A program made the position numbers and the translations under genes. A DNA stretch of 64,000 nucleotides from Entoloma clypeatum (taxonomy: Eukaryota; Basidiomycota; Agaricomycetes; Agaricales; Entolomataceae), in the NCBI GenBank assembly GCA_963565915.1, contig OY751489.1, positions 372,001 to 436,000 of the forward strand. The letters run 5' to 3'. Under the pieces are notes generated by a model. The model did not search any database. It was not told where the DNA came from and worked only from the letters and a program-made list of their open reading frames with translations. Positions 10,259 through 20,780 of the stretch are shown here, piece by piece. How positions within the stretch are numbered: position 1 is the stretch's first letter; every line of letters starts with the position of its first letter.

Positions 10259-11036
10259 CGTTAGGTTCGCCCAGAGCGAAGAGAGCAACTACCAGATGAG
10301 TCAAGACGTCACGCTTCTTTGAAGACTTCACCAGTAACCCATTCAGCACGCCAGAAGCCCGACAGGAGGAGCTAAGTCCTCGAGACAGTATCGATTTTAC
10401 ACTCATCCAGCAGTACATCGAATCGGAGTTCCGTTGCATCTTACAGCAGGTGCTTGACAAAGAACTAGACAACGACGAGCATCGCCCCCACGGCGAGATA
10501 GCAGAGAGCATCCATCTTGCTCGGCAACACCAGATCGCGCATTACAACGCCTGACAGAACGAACTCGAAAGCTTTCGCGTTCAAGAAGGACCTCAGACAG
10601 GTCGGATCACAGAGATCAGAGAGTTTATCGGTGTCCAGACAACCGTTATCAGAAGATTGATTAGGACGCTCACATCGAGACGTCCCAGAGCCACATCATC
10701 ACGTCTTACTCGAAGCAGCAGATCTACACCCACTTCACCATCGAAGAACAACAAACCGAGTACAACCGCTGGGCACGAAATGAGAGACTTGACCCCTTCT
10801 CGAGACCAACAGACGCGCAGGAACAGAGATTCCTTAGAGATTTACAGAGGAAATACTCTGAACGTTTTGCCACCGATTCCGCCAACGAGTCCCCTGACGA
10901 ATTTACTTTTGACTCCGCGCAGTCAGATATCGAACAGACGCCTAGAACAGGGACTCATTTTCAATCCTTACCTGTATCCCGAACCCCATCTTCATCCCAA
11001 CAACCCGACTCCTCTTCTCCTCCGCAGACTCTAAAC

Positions 11037-11902
11037 ATGGCAGAAGCTCCGGCTGTACAAACAATGGATACATCCAAGATCATCAAGGATCCTGGGATGT
11101 TCAAGGACAGATACACCTTTGACGAGTGGTGGAAAGCCACCAAACTACACATCAGATTCCAAAAGAGCCTCACAGACGATCAGAAGATTCTTGCGGTACT
11201 GTCCCGCATGTGGAAGGGTCCGGCAGGCACTGGGCCAGTAACAAGTTAGACGCTCTTGCTGTTGACAACGAGAACATCACCTGGCTAGGTTTTTCTGATG
11301 ATATTGCCACATGATTCTCCATCGCCAACAAATCAGTCGCTGCCAAAGCAAGACTCGAAGTCCTGAAACAAGAGAAACGCACTGTTGATGAATTCTTGGA
11401 TGAATTTGAAGAACTCTTGGGACTGTCAAACCTTGGCGAAGAAAGTGGGAAATACATCCTAGAGAAAAACGTCAACCGCAGAATCTCTGAACAAGTGGCT
11501 AGCGATGGCAAGACGTACACCGATTATGCAAAGGAGATCCGAAACAAGGGATGACAGATGGAAGGACACGCACTGGTCATCCGAGGTGGCGGCGACATGC
11601 GCACCGGATCGGGTACCACTTATGGTGGTCAGGGCAAGGCCATGGAGATCGACAAAGCAGGAGTAGCCCATTGCTACAACTGTCAGTGCTTCGGTCATCT
11701 GGCTAAAGACTGTAGCGCTCCAAAGAAGAAAGATGGTTGCAAGTGTTTCAACTGTGACCAAGAAGGCCATATCGCGCGCAACTGCCGCAAGCCGAAGAAG
11801 AACTCCGGAAGGGTTAGGAAGGTGTCCGAGGAAGATGCCGAGAATGATGAAACCACAATCTTAGAAGCCGACGAGAAGGATTTTCCCGAAGGGTCCAATT
11901 AA
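11037..11902 (+). pseudogene. gag of the LTR element (broken)
   Basis: The gag frame starts MAEAPAVQTMD and shows the capsid-like motif FDEWWKATKLHI, then a one-base loss near 11232 shifts the frame. Two in-frame TGA codons (about 11312 and 11552) follow before two zinc knuckles, CYNCQCFGHLAKDC and CFNCDQEGHIARNC. The capsid would package the element RNA in virus-like particles. An upstream open stretch from about 10670 in the same frame probably belonged to a longer gag. Both TGA codons stand where Trp is plausible, so TGG to TGA changes are a likely cause. Confidence 0.75.
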
Positions 11903-11952
11903 ACAACGCTAAGTCGCGACCCTTATCTATTAAACGGACTTGCTGGCCTTGT

Positions 11953-13359
11953 ATGACTGCAGACAATAGAACCTATGTCATCCCTGCCAAGCGAGCCACT
12001 GCGTCAACTAAGATTGTGAAGGGAGATAAACCTCTGAAAAGACGAGAAATCAGGCTGTTAGCTCAGCTCAAAACACGACGAGGACCAAAGGTTATCCGAC
12101 CTGAGGTTGACAGCGGATGTGAACGCACATGCATCCATCCCAGAATAGTACGCGAACAGAACCTCCCCACGCGAGGAATACCGCCCATAGCAATTCTAAA
12201 TGCGGATGGATCACCAAATCGACAACAGAAAGCGAGCCAACTTGCCGAAGTCAAACTGGATTTGGGAGCACATCAGAAAACCATGGAAGCAATGGTACTG
12301 GACATTGGGAGAACGGACATGCTCTTGGGACATGACTGGTTGGTACACCACAACCCCACAATCAATTGGACAACCGGCACGGTAATATTTAACCAGTGCC
12401 CAACAACATGTCGAACCAAACACTCGGATTTCAGGATTAACCTTAATGGTCGCAAACACCGGGTTTGCATGGTTGAGGTGCGCGACAAAGATGCACCCAA
12501 AAAGTCGGATCAGAAATGGAAGCCTGGAGACCCTATTTTGGAAGCTGTCACTCCCACACCACCTCCCACAACCAAACGACCCTCATATGTTGAACGATTT
12601 GCTCATCTTTTCGAGAAAGAGAACTTTGACAAGATCCCAAAGGAGAGGGAATGGGACCATGGTATTGAACTTACACCGGACGCACCAAAGGAACTAGGGG
12701 GAAATACATATCCTATGACGCAAAAGGAACAAGAGGAATTGGACACATTCATTGATGAGGGTCTAGCAACAGGAAAGATCCGCCCATCCAAATCCCCTTA
12801 TGCCTCCCCTTGCTTCTTCATCAACAAGAAGGATGGCTCCAAACAATTGGTACAAGATTACCGCATGGTCAATAAATTCACGGTCAAAGACAAGTTCCCA
12901 CTCCCACGAATATCCAATCTCTTGGACGTACTGAAAGATGCGGTCTACTTCAATAAAATGGACATCATGTGGGGCTATAACAACATCCGGATTAAGGAGG
13001 GCGATGAATGGAAAGCTGCCTTCCTCACCAGTCGAGGATTGTTTGAACCATTGGTCATGTTTTTTGGTCTTTGCAACTCCCCGGGAATGTTCTCTCGAAT
13101 GATGGCTAGTCTATTCCGGGACCAGATCCGCCGACGTATCTGCGTGATCTACATGGATGACATCGTGGTTATCGGTAAAACCAAGGAAGAACTCGCGTGA
13201 AACACTGAAGAAATCCTACAGATCCTATCGGACAATGATTTGTTCCTAAAGGAGAAGAAGTGTTTATGGGAAGTAACGAAATGTCCTATATTGGGATATG
13301 TGGTTGGTGAGGGACATGTCGAGATGGAAACTGAGAAGGTGGATACCATGTGTCTACGA
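11953..13359 (+). pseudogene. pol fragment: aspartic protease and reverse transcriptase
   Basis: An open frame (11953-13200) carries the protease motif VDSGCERTCI (about residue 52) and the RT core: KKDGSKQLVQDYRMVN, MDIMWGYNNIRI, FGLCNSPGMF and YMDDIVVI. A TGA at 13198-13200 interrupts it, and the same frame continues with the RT thumb side (FLKEKKCLWEV and LGYVVGEGHVEM). At about 13350 the frame breaks off and the next sequence is from a chromodomain, so RNase H and integrase are missing. The enzyme would copy element RNA into DNA; this copy cannot complete the cycle. Confidence 0.85.
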
Positions 13360-13517
13360 TCCTGGACTCTCGAAAGTTCTGCAGAAAGATCCAGTACCTC
13401 GTCCAGTGGGAAGGATATGGCCCAGAAGAGAACACATGGGAACCTCGAGCTAATGTTCAGAACGCTCAAGATTTGATCCGTGATTTCCATCGGCAGAACC
13501 CGTCTCGACCACAATAA
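13360..13517 (+). pseudogene. chromodomain fragment at the end of pol
   Basis: One frame reads QYLVQWEGYGPEENTWEP followed by a short helix and a stop at 13515-13517. Y..W.GY....NTWEP is the signature of the chromodomain at the C-terminus of chromoviral integrases, which directs integration to particular chromatin. It abuts the truncated RT with no integrase core between them. Confidence 0.8.
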
Positions 13518-13640
13518 AAGACGAGTTCTCAAAACCCATGACAGTATCGACCTCATCAGTCAACCACACACCGAGTTCCCCGCTCCGTCTTCAATATAGC
13601 TACCCCATTCTTCCTCTATCTCTCCAACATCCTCCGCACC

Positions 13641-14009
13641 ATGTCCAACACCACCATCACCACCACATCCGCTGAAACCAACCCCGCCATCACTGCCCTC
13701 ATGGGTGAAGCCCTCTTCATGAGAGACCAGATCCACGCGCTAGAAGCCTCACTCGCCGACATCCTGCATCGACAGATGCACATCCGCCTCCATTCTTTAT
13801 CCGATCTCCCCGTCACACCAACCCCCGAAGAAAAACAAATCCTCGGGAACTACACCCGTACGCTGGTCGTTGAAAACCGGCGCATCCGACTGGCCGTCTG
13901 GAGTCTCGAACTCGCCGTCGCCATCAACGAAGAGTTAATAGACGATTGGAGCCTCAAGGAGAATGGCTCCTGGACAAACAACGATGATGCCGGAGGATGG
14001 GGACAATGA
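13641..14009 (+). CDS. accessory ORF between pol and 3' LTR
   Basis: An intact 122-residue frame starts in good context (ACCATGTCC) inside the element, after the chromodomain stop. It is helix-rich, with likely coiled-coil stretches (EALFMRDQIHALEASLADIL and RTLVVENRRIRLAVWSLELA) and an acidic, Asp-rich tail. It resembles no gag, pol or env domain I know. It survives undamaged while gag and pol are broken. Role unknown; a small structural or regulatory protein is one option. Confidence 0.5.
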   Translation: MSNTTITTTSAETNPAITALMGEALFMRDQIHALEASLADILHRQMHIRLHSLSDLPVTPTPEEKQILGNYTRTLVVENRRIRLAVWSLELAVAINEELIDDWSLKENGSWTNNDDAGGWGQ

Positions 14010-14029
14010 CTCTGTGAGGACACAGAGCT

Positions 14030-14043
14030 TGAGGAGGGGAACA
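14030..14043 (+). other. polypurine tract
   Basis: TGAGGAGGGGAACA directly abuts the 3' LTR and fits the plus-strand priming site of an LTR element. Confidence 0.6.
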
Positions 14044-14430
14044 TGTTATGGACTTACCGGTTTGTATGCTACGCACTTTTCCCATGCATTGTACCTTCGT
14101 CATTTCTTTGACTCATCGGACCGCTTATTCATTTACCTTTACTCTACCATTCTCCTTTAGTATACTTCGCTCCCGCGCTGACTCGCACTCCGCAGTAGGG
14201 ATTACTCAGTCCGCAGTCATCTGACTCACTTCGCACTGCCTTTCCGCAGTTACTGACTCATCCGCACTGCCTTCCGCAGCTACTGACTCACTCGCTACCG
14301 CTCGTAGCCAGTACTATATAAACCCCATGTACCATAGCTACATTCCTTAGATTTAGCAATCACTTTGCTCTTCGCCTTTCCACTTCCTGCATACTCTGCC
14401 GAACCTTGGAACGGTTTGTTAAGCATAACA
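14044..14430 (+). repeat. 3' LTR
   Basis: 387 bp, from TGTTATGG to AAGCATAACA. It is followed directly by the ATCAT target duplication and the interrupted LINE-like frame. Confidence 0.97.
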
Positions 14431-14435
14431 ATCAT

Positions 14436-15198
14436 CACGGCCGCGGCCAGAGGCAGGGGCTTTCCGACGAGTACCGGTTTCCCTGGTCAAGGGACGTACA
14501 TGGAGGTCGAGCCCAGATGGCTTGCCCCTCGAATATCGGGCCATGATCCAGCCCCAGTCAAAACGGTGCTGCCAAAACTGGCAGCGTGGGGAGTTGGCAG
14601 CATGAGGTTTGCTGCAGTTCTTGCAATGAGCGTTGTGAGGACAAGGAGTCTCCTTGGCAGTGGGAGGAACAGGAGGGTTCACATCAGGATGTCCCTTGCA
14701 GCAGGTGGCAAGAGAGCGATGGTTTTCTTCGCGGTGAGGACCCCTACAAATGGGGCAGAATACACGCGTGGAGTTGCAGAAGTTCGTGTTATGTCCCCAT
14801 GAACAGCAGCGGGTGCAGAGAGGCATACCAATCTTCATGGAGGCCTTTCGGAAGAAGCAGACCGTCGTCCCCAAGTTTAGGGAGCGGTTGACGAATGTCT
14901 TCATCCGGGAGCCAGTTTGGGAGTCCCAGATGTCGAAATAGATGGTGCATGTGTCGGTGCACCTGGAATCACAAACGATCCGGGGTGGAGCCGCAAGGCA
15001 GATGCTGTCTTTGAAGACAGAAGAGTGGAGGGTGCTTTCAGCGTCCTTGGAGGTGATAGGTCTGTCACCGCGGTAGAATGGGACACCTATGAGTTTACAG
15101 AATGAGGGGGATGAAGGCACCTCGCAACGGACTGTGGATCCTTCAGGAACACACGAGGTCGGCATAATCACTAGGAAGAATGAGCCAAGAACAACCAA
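14436..15198 (-). pseudogene. LINE-like gag (zinc-knuckle) ORF, interrupted by the LTR element
   Basis: The minus strand encodes about 255 residues with Cys/His clusters (CTRCCSWGHNTNFC, CPICRGPHREENH, CPHNAHCKNCSKPH). These are typical of the nucleic-acid-binding ORF1 of fungal non-LTR retrotransposons. The frame runs into the gypsy 3' LTR at 14430. Across the target duplication it would reach a stop four codons further on the far side (left of 9854). No endonuclease or reverse transcriptase of a LINE is present in the window. It could also be a domesticated zinc-knuckle gene, but the surroundings argue for a relic. Confidence 0.6.
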
Positions 15199-15869
15199 AT
15201 AAATGCCTCCATCTCGGCATTGTACATGGCCTAATCCATCTCCAGCGTCACATCATTGATAACATCTGTCGGTCGATATGGTATGTCCAGCAGAGCGGCG
15301 GGTCTCGAATGATGCAATTGCTGACCTCATCCATCTAGTCATACCAAACCACCACTGACTTTCCGATGCCTACTTGTAACCCTCCTGCTTGGCCAATATG
15401 TTCAACCCTCTGAAGAAATTCACAAACAAAGTAAGTATTCCATCACAAGGGGGTGGCAGAACAGAAAAAATATACCAGGGGTCGAACTTTTTTTTTGGGC
15501 CAGTGACCCCCCCACCCCCTCCTTCCTAATTTAGTATGTTGTACTCATGCATATATAGACTGGCCACGGTCCAGTTCCTGAACTCCAAGAACCTGGTCTG
15601 AACCTGGACTGGACCTGAGGTTCAGGGTTCAAGTCCAGCCATCTGCTGGACCGAACCTCCATTACAAGTCCAGGTCCAGCATTTAGTTAGACCCAGACCT
15701 GAGGTTTGAACCTGCAGAACCTTGAGTGGAGTGAGCACTGTTGAGGAAATTTTCTACAACATTTTTCAACTGTTTGACTGTTTTAGATGATGCTCACAGC
15801 CACTGATCAATGATCGATGATCTCGTGTTCACCTCCACTACTGCTCTACATCACCTTCATCAACATTAT

Positions 15870-17115
15870 CTCAGTGAGTCTTCATTTGTTTCTCTTCATT
15901 TCTATCTCAAAATCACTGTATTTACTTGTAGAAGAATGGACTTGATATAAAACATCTGGGTACTTCATAGGTGTGGCACAATCTCCCAACTTTCTGGGTG
16001 AAGGGGCATATGAGAGGAACAAAGGATATCTCAGTAAGTGCTACTTCATTTCAATTCATTTCTACCTCGAAAGCATTGTGTTTATTTATAGAAGAAGGGG
16101 TGTGGTAGACAACAGCGCGGTGTTTCGTGAATGTGGCACATTTTCAAGTTTTTATCAAGGGGGATGCGGGACAGGACTAAGAGACTGGGGGTCAAACTTT
16201 TTTTTTTTCCCGCCAAGTGAACCCCCCCCCCCCTACCCCCACCTTCCTAATATAGTATGTTTTGAGCACGTGTATATATTTTTCCAAGAATAAGTAACAT
16301 CAGACTCTACACTCAGCAACGGCAACGACGGCTATTTCCTCCCCCACAGCTCTCGCAAGTCCACTGCTTTGGCACAAAGCTACGACAGCTGAGGCCAGGG
16401 CCGGAGAGGAGGTTGTGCACGGGTAACTAACATCACATGTGAGTCTCGCTGGCAGGTCATCACGACAATTTCTCACCAGTTTTTTAGCTCCTTTACAAGC
16501 GCTTCAACTTTCCCCTTGAACATGACGCCTTCAAGACTCCTCTTGACAACAAGAACCTCATATCTTGAATATTCTACTTGTTATCCATCTGTCAGACATC
16601 GTCAAGGACGTCAGACGACGCCAGAGGGATCCTCAGCCTTCTTCCGCTCTTGTTCCTGCTTGATGATGGCTCTGGGATTGCCATTTTAATCTATATGATG
16701 TCATTGCTCTGGGGTGTCAAACTTCTTTTTTTCATGGCCTCGGCCCTCCCCCCACACCCCCCCCCACCTCAGGTGCAGGATTTCCGTCCCGCACCCCCCT
16801 TGGTTTTTATAAGTGAAGGGGCTGATGACTCACAGATCATATCTCTGTGAGATTTTACTAGTTTCTGCTCATTTCTATCTCAAAAGCATCGCATTTATGC
16901 ATAGAAGAAAGGCCTTGATAGTCGACAGCCTGGCGTCTCTTGGATGTGGTGCATTTTCGAGTTTTTATAAGTGAAGGGGCTGATGACTCACAGATCATAT
17001 CTCCGTGAGATTTTACTGGTTTCTGTTCATTTCTATCTCAAAAGTGTCGCATTTATGCACAGAAGGAAGGCCTTGATAGCTGATAGCCCGGCATTTCTTG
17101 GATGTGGCGCATTTT
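15870..17115 (+). repeat. 158-bp tandem repeat array, about four units
   Basis: The last two units start at 16803 and 16961 with GTTTTTATAAGTGAAGGGGC and are nearly identical (period 158 bp). Two older, more diverged units run from about 15870 to 16155. Shared phrases are CATTTCTA[CT]CTC[AG]AAA, GTATTTA or CATTTATGCA, AGAAGAA and GGATGTGGTGCATTTT. A MITE at 16156-16802 splits the second unit. Confidence 0.7.
16156..16802. mobile_element. hAT-type MITE with 8-bp target duplication
   Basis: The 647-bp element begins CAAGGGGGATGCGGGAC and ends with the inverted form GTCCCGCACCCCCCTTG. It is flanked by GTTTTTAT at 16148-16155 and 16803-16810. The unoccupied site is seen in the next tandem unit (GAGTTTTTATAAGTG). 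An 8-bp duplication and no coding capacity indicate a non-autonomous hAT element. Confidence 0.8.
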
Positions 17116-18120
17116 TGCATTTTTGTGAGTGGGATGGTGCTTGAGGAGAATCAAAACACAACTTTTGGTTTGGAGATAACTAGTAGAATATGTAGTTACC
17201 ACCTCTCAATACAAATTTCTAGGTTTTTTCCCCTGAACCTCAGTCCGAACCCGGTCCGAACCTGGACCTTGGGGTTTAGGTTTTGGTTTGACAAACTGCT
17301 GAACCGAACCTGGAGGTATACAGTATTTGACATGCTATTTTTTCTAGTTGTTGTGCACACATATATATGTTTTTCAAAGAATAAAAGACAAACAAGTTAC
17401 TATATACATCAAATGTTGTGTTCCTCAATGGCAGTTTCATGTCACTCACTGTCACCCAACACCACTGCTCCTTACTTATTTCATGCCAACAACCAACATA
17501 GGCCACCCACAGATTGTGATGCATGCAGACTTGCTCATTGCAAAGGTGCTTATGAAGGGTGTGAATGGATTTGACTAAAAGGTTGTGTGGGACGCAGTGC
17601 AGAGAATGCCAGTGTCACCTGTTGATGATGGGAGTGTTTTGTGGGTTTCTTCTTCTGCCTTCTCTCTTCTGAATTGACTTGATGCCATGGCAGGTACTTT
17701 GACCATGAATAGGTGGGCAGTACAGTTTTTCTTATTTGTGTATACTGAAGGACTCAACAGAACATCAACTACTATGTGCTGGGCTCTCGCCAGTACAAAT
17801 GACCCAGGCCTGCTATTCACACCCACTTACAGCTAGTAGTACCATGTGTGACTGGAACATTGGGTTCTTTTCGCAGCACAACCCTTCATATATGGTGTTT
17901 TCTTTTGTTTTTTGTCATTTATTCTTGAAAAAACATATACGCACAAGTACAACATACTGAATTTGGAAGCAGGAGATGGGGGGTCTCTTGGGCCCAAAAA
18001 AAAAAAAGTTCAACCCCCAGTATATTTTTTCTGCCCCACCACCCCCTTGGAGTTCAGCCTGAAAGTGGCCACACATAACAAAAACAGAAAAGAGCTATCA
18101 CAGCACACGATCCAGGCATT

Positions 18121-20167
18121 TCATTCTTCCTCCATCATGGTTGGGCCAAAGATATCCTCAGGCATGCATGCACCCCCACTGAGAATGCCAAGATCCAGCT
18201 GCTGAATAAATAAATCACCTTCATGTGCCTGGAAATCTGCTACAAAGTTCCACTCAACATCCCAGCCTGGCATCCTGTATGGCACCACAAGGACATATTT
18301 CACCTCAACTGGTAGCAGTGGCAGCACCTTCCGTGCCCGCACCTTGAGCCTGTCGATGATGGCAAAACCCTTGCCCGCACCATTGTGGGGCCGGCTGATC
18401 ATCATTTGGATTACCCAGAGAACGACCTTGCTATCCTCGAAGACCTCGTAGAAGAACGCATCGAAGAGAGGGGCATTGTGGGAATTGGAGCAGTGGTAGT
18501 ACCATAAGTTGTCAACGGGAAGATCACAGTCTTCGGTGTACACGGAGAGCTGTCGATGTGACCAAGGCACCTGCCCCTGATCATTAGTCCGAGGTGGAAA
18601 ATACTTGGAAGCATTCGGCAGTGAAGCTACCAACTTGACGCTCCGAGCGCCATCAACAACGACGGTCAGCATATGTCCCGGTGTTTGGTGTCTATACCGA
18701 ACCGGGAACTTCTTGCTCTCTGTATCTGCCTTTGTCATCGGTGAAAATCGACGGAACACAGTCTGGTCTGAAGGTTCGCTAGAAGTGTAGCGAACAGCGA
18801 GGCCTGCAAACAGGTGACCAGCGAACACAGCACCCTGACTGCCCATACCCGTGCAGGATTTGAATAGTTGCATCGCTTGGTCAAGCTCGAGGGACAAAAA
18901 CATGTCCATCACGCGTTTGTAGATGCCGGGTGTCTTCAAGCTGACGAAGAAGTCGTCGCTCTCGAACGAATTCTCCGAGATTGGTCCCATTCGGTGGACA
19001 AGTATGATGGCGTGCGAGTGTTCGTTCAAATGCTCGTATGGCTTCCGGATGAGGGCAATGATTTTCGAGATGTCGTCATACTCCGCCAAAGCGGAACTAA
19101 TTCTCTTTTCGTAAAGACCCGGATCTGACAACCTCTCGATGATGTCACGAGGACAGGGACCAACTTCCGTCCGAAGAGATTGGATGGCGGCGAAGCTGTT
19201 GCAGCGTTTTCGCACCTCAGCGGGGAGATTCGTAAAGGGAGGCTGATGCGTCCTAGAAAGGACAAAGAGGTCAGTCAAAAAGTTGTGAGAATCACAGGGA
19301 GGGACACACAGCGCAAACAGTTCGTCGTCGGTCCATGGCGACATCCACCACATTCTGACAGCTTGTTTGCGTGCCCGTTTGTACCGTGATGGGTCCGGCA
19401 AGAAGGCGGCCACGAAGAAGAATCGCCGAGATCCGTAAGTGACGACCTCAGGTATGGCTTCTTTTCCGTCAGGGCTGTCGACCAGAGACCAGAGTCGGGT
19501 ATCAGCGCCAACAGGTGTGGAAGCGGGGGAAGTAGCATGGGAGGGAACAAAAGGCGGAAAATCGGTGCGGGTGTTGATGCTACCTGTCTCCTTGGACAGT
19601 ACACCTGTCTTATCAAAGAAAAACGTGTGGCCGTCGGAGGCAGTATATAACACTGGCTCCTCGAGCGCCAGGCATTTCAGAAGGAAGAATATAAGGAAAT
19701 AGGATTTGCCTGGGGATGGGAATCAGCAAAAACGCTTCGGAAAAGAACGCATGTTCGATTTACCGATACCAGGCTGACCTAGGAGCAAGCAGCCGCACAT
19801 GAGCGAATCATCCACCGTGGCGCGTGCGTTCCAGAGACGCTTAAAGAAAGCTTCGTACGCGTTGGGCACAAACAGGAAACCTCTAGTACGCCGCAGCAGG
19901 GCGATATCAAGATTCTGCCCCACCTCGAGGAAACGGCTGCCCTGAGACGCAGCCTTGATGTGATCTTTCCCCGAGCGACCCCACCACCTCTGGTGTAACA
20001 GACTCCAAGGATCATCGTCATCACAAAGGGTCCAGTGATCACGATATGACCTCTGCAGGCGAGGATAACACACTAATGGCTCTCATGACGAGAAGGCTCA
20101 CCTGGACTCGGGGTTTCTTCGATGCGTCGGCACTGGGGCTCTCGCCCAGGGCTTGCTTTTGACACAT
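18121..20167 (-). CDS. Crinkler/RHS-type P-loop NTPase protein
   Basis: Three exons (20102-20167, 19764-20052, 18121-19709) give 647 residues. Exon 1 encodes a short head with a basic patch (SKKPRV). The sequence DPWSLLHQRWWG follows, then a Walker A motif GQPGIGKS, split by an intron exactly at the second glycine codon. The C-terminal half carries LFDAFFYEVFE and VVLWVIQM, which recall the nuclease-like C-termini described for eukaryotic Crinkler-RHS effector proteins (family knowledge; assignment is inference). Such proteins are widely expanded in Agaricomycetes and their role is unsettled. The gene appears intact and is homologous to the broken gene at 28992-31345, including the Walker A intron. 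Confidence 0.7.
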
Positions 20168-20780
20168 TATCGGAGACACTTGAAGTAGGCGAGGAGATAG
20201 ATTGCGTGACAGCTATAGATCTGCTCGGATAGTGAGACCGTATCTGCGTGAATCAGCACCCCCTATCTTAGCTACATAACCCTACGAATCATCTTCCGCT
20301 TCTGGTTCTTCACCGACCTCTCCATCTTCACGGAGCCGAGCCTCTGACATGCATGTCAGTCAGCACAATCCAAGCTACCAACGAAGACGGTCCTACCAAG
20401 ACCGACGATCCCAGCTTCAGGTACAGATATGTCGCCACGCGCCGCGTGCGATAAGGCGTCCCGTAGGCGCGACGTCACACTTGCTCATATGGAACAGATC
20501 CTCCAAAAGAATGCCTTGGTTGGTGTCATAGTCGAAACCACCCTGAGCGGCACGGGATCTGGTGGAGGGTGATTGATATTTTGGTTTTGATCCTGGTGCG
20601 GGGTTGGGAAGGTGAAGCGGCGGGGCTTGGGGTGGAATGGCTGACGTTCATAATAGGTAAGGGTCGAACAGGGAGGGGGATAGACAGAGGGGGACCGAGG
20701 TATATAACAAGAAGGTGACGAGATTGGATTGCACGGCCATGGCTTCAAACGGGAACTGCCGATGGTGTGTATGTATAGTG
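20168..20780. other. intergenic, includes the outer end of the inverted duplication
   Basis: No gene recognised. From about 20300 the sequence matches, inverted, the stretch ending near 28510 (for example CAGCACAATCCAAGCTACCA against TGGTAGCTTGGGTTGTGCTG). The match includes a possible short coding-like phrase ending CCTTGGTTGGTGTCATAG. Confidence 0.5.

Larger units (their letters stand above)
9859..14430 (+). mobile_element. Ty3/gypsy chromovirus LTR retrotransposon, internally deleted
   Basis: Two 387-bp LTRs (TGTTA...TAACA) bound the element, flanked by the 5-bp target duplication ATCAT (9854-9858 and 14431-14435). Order inside: primer-binding site, gag with two CCHC knuckles, aspartic protease (VDSGCERTCI), reverse transcriptase (YMDD), then directly a chromodomain fragment, an extra 3' ORF and a polypurine tract. 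RNase H and integrase are absent, removed by a deletion near 13350. Gag carries a frameshift and stops, so the copy cannot move on its own. The LTRs differ at only 3 visible positions, so insertion was recent; the damaged body may have been mobilised in trans or decayed quickly. Gag-Pol order and chromodomain place it in the chromovirus branch. Confidence 0.95.
15446..18049. repeat. inverted repeat pair bounding a nested repeat block
   Basis: The left arm (about 15446-15560) and right arm (about 17910-18049, inverted) share CAAGGGGGTGG, CAGAAAAAATATAC, GGGGT[CT]GAAC plus T run plus GGGCC, and TTTAGTATGTTGTAC-type sequence. The arms are imperfect and no matching target duplication flanks the pair, so they may be one old element or halves of two. 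Between them lie a tandem array, a MITE and two stretches rich in GGTTC/GAACC and CCAGG motifs (15560-15730 and 17225-17320). Confidence 0.55.
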
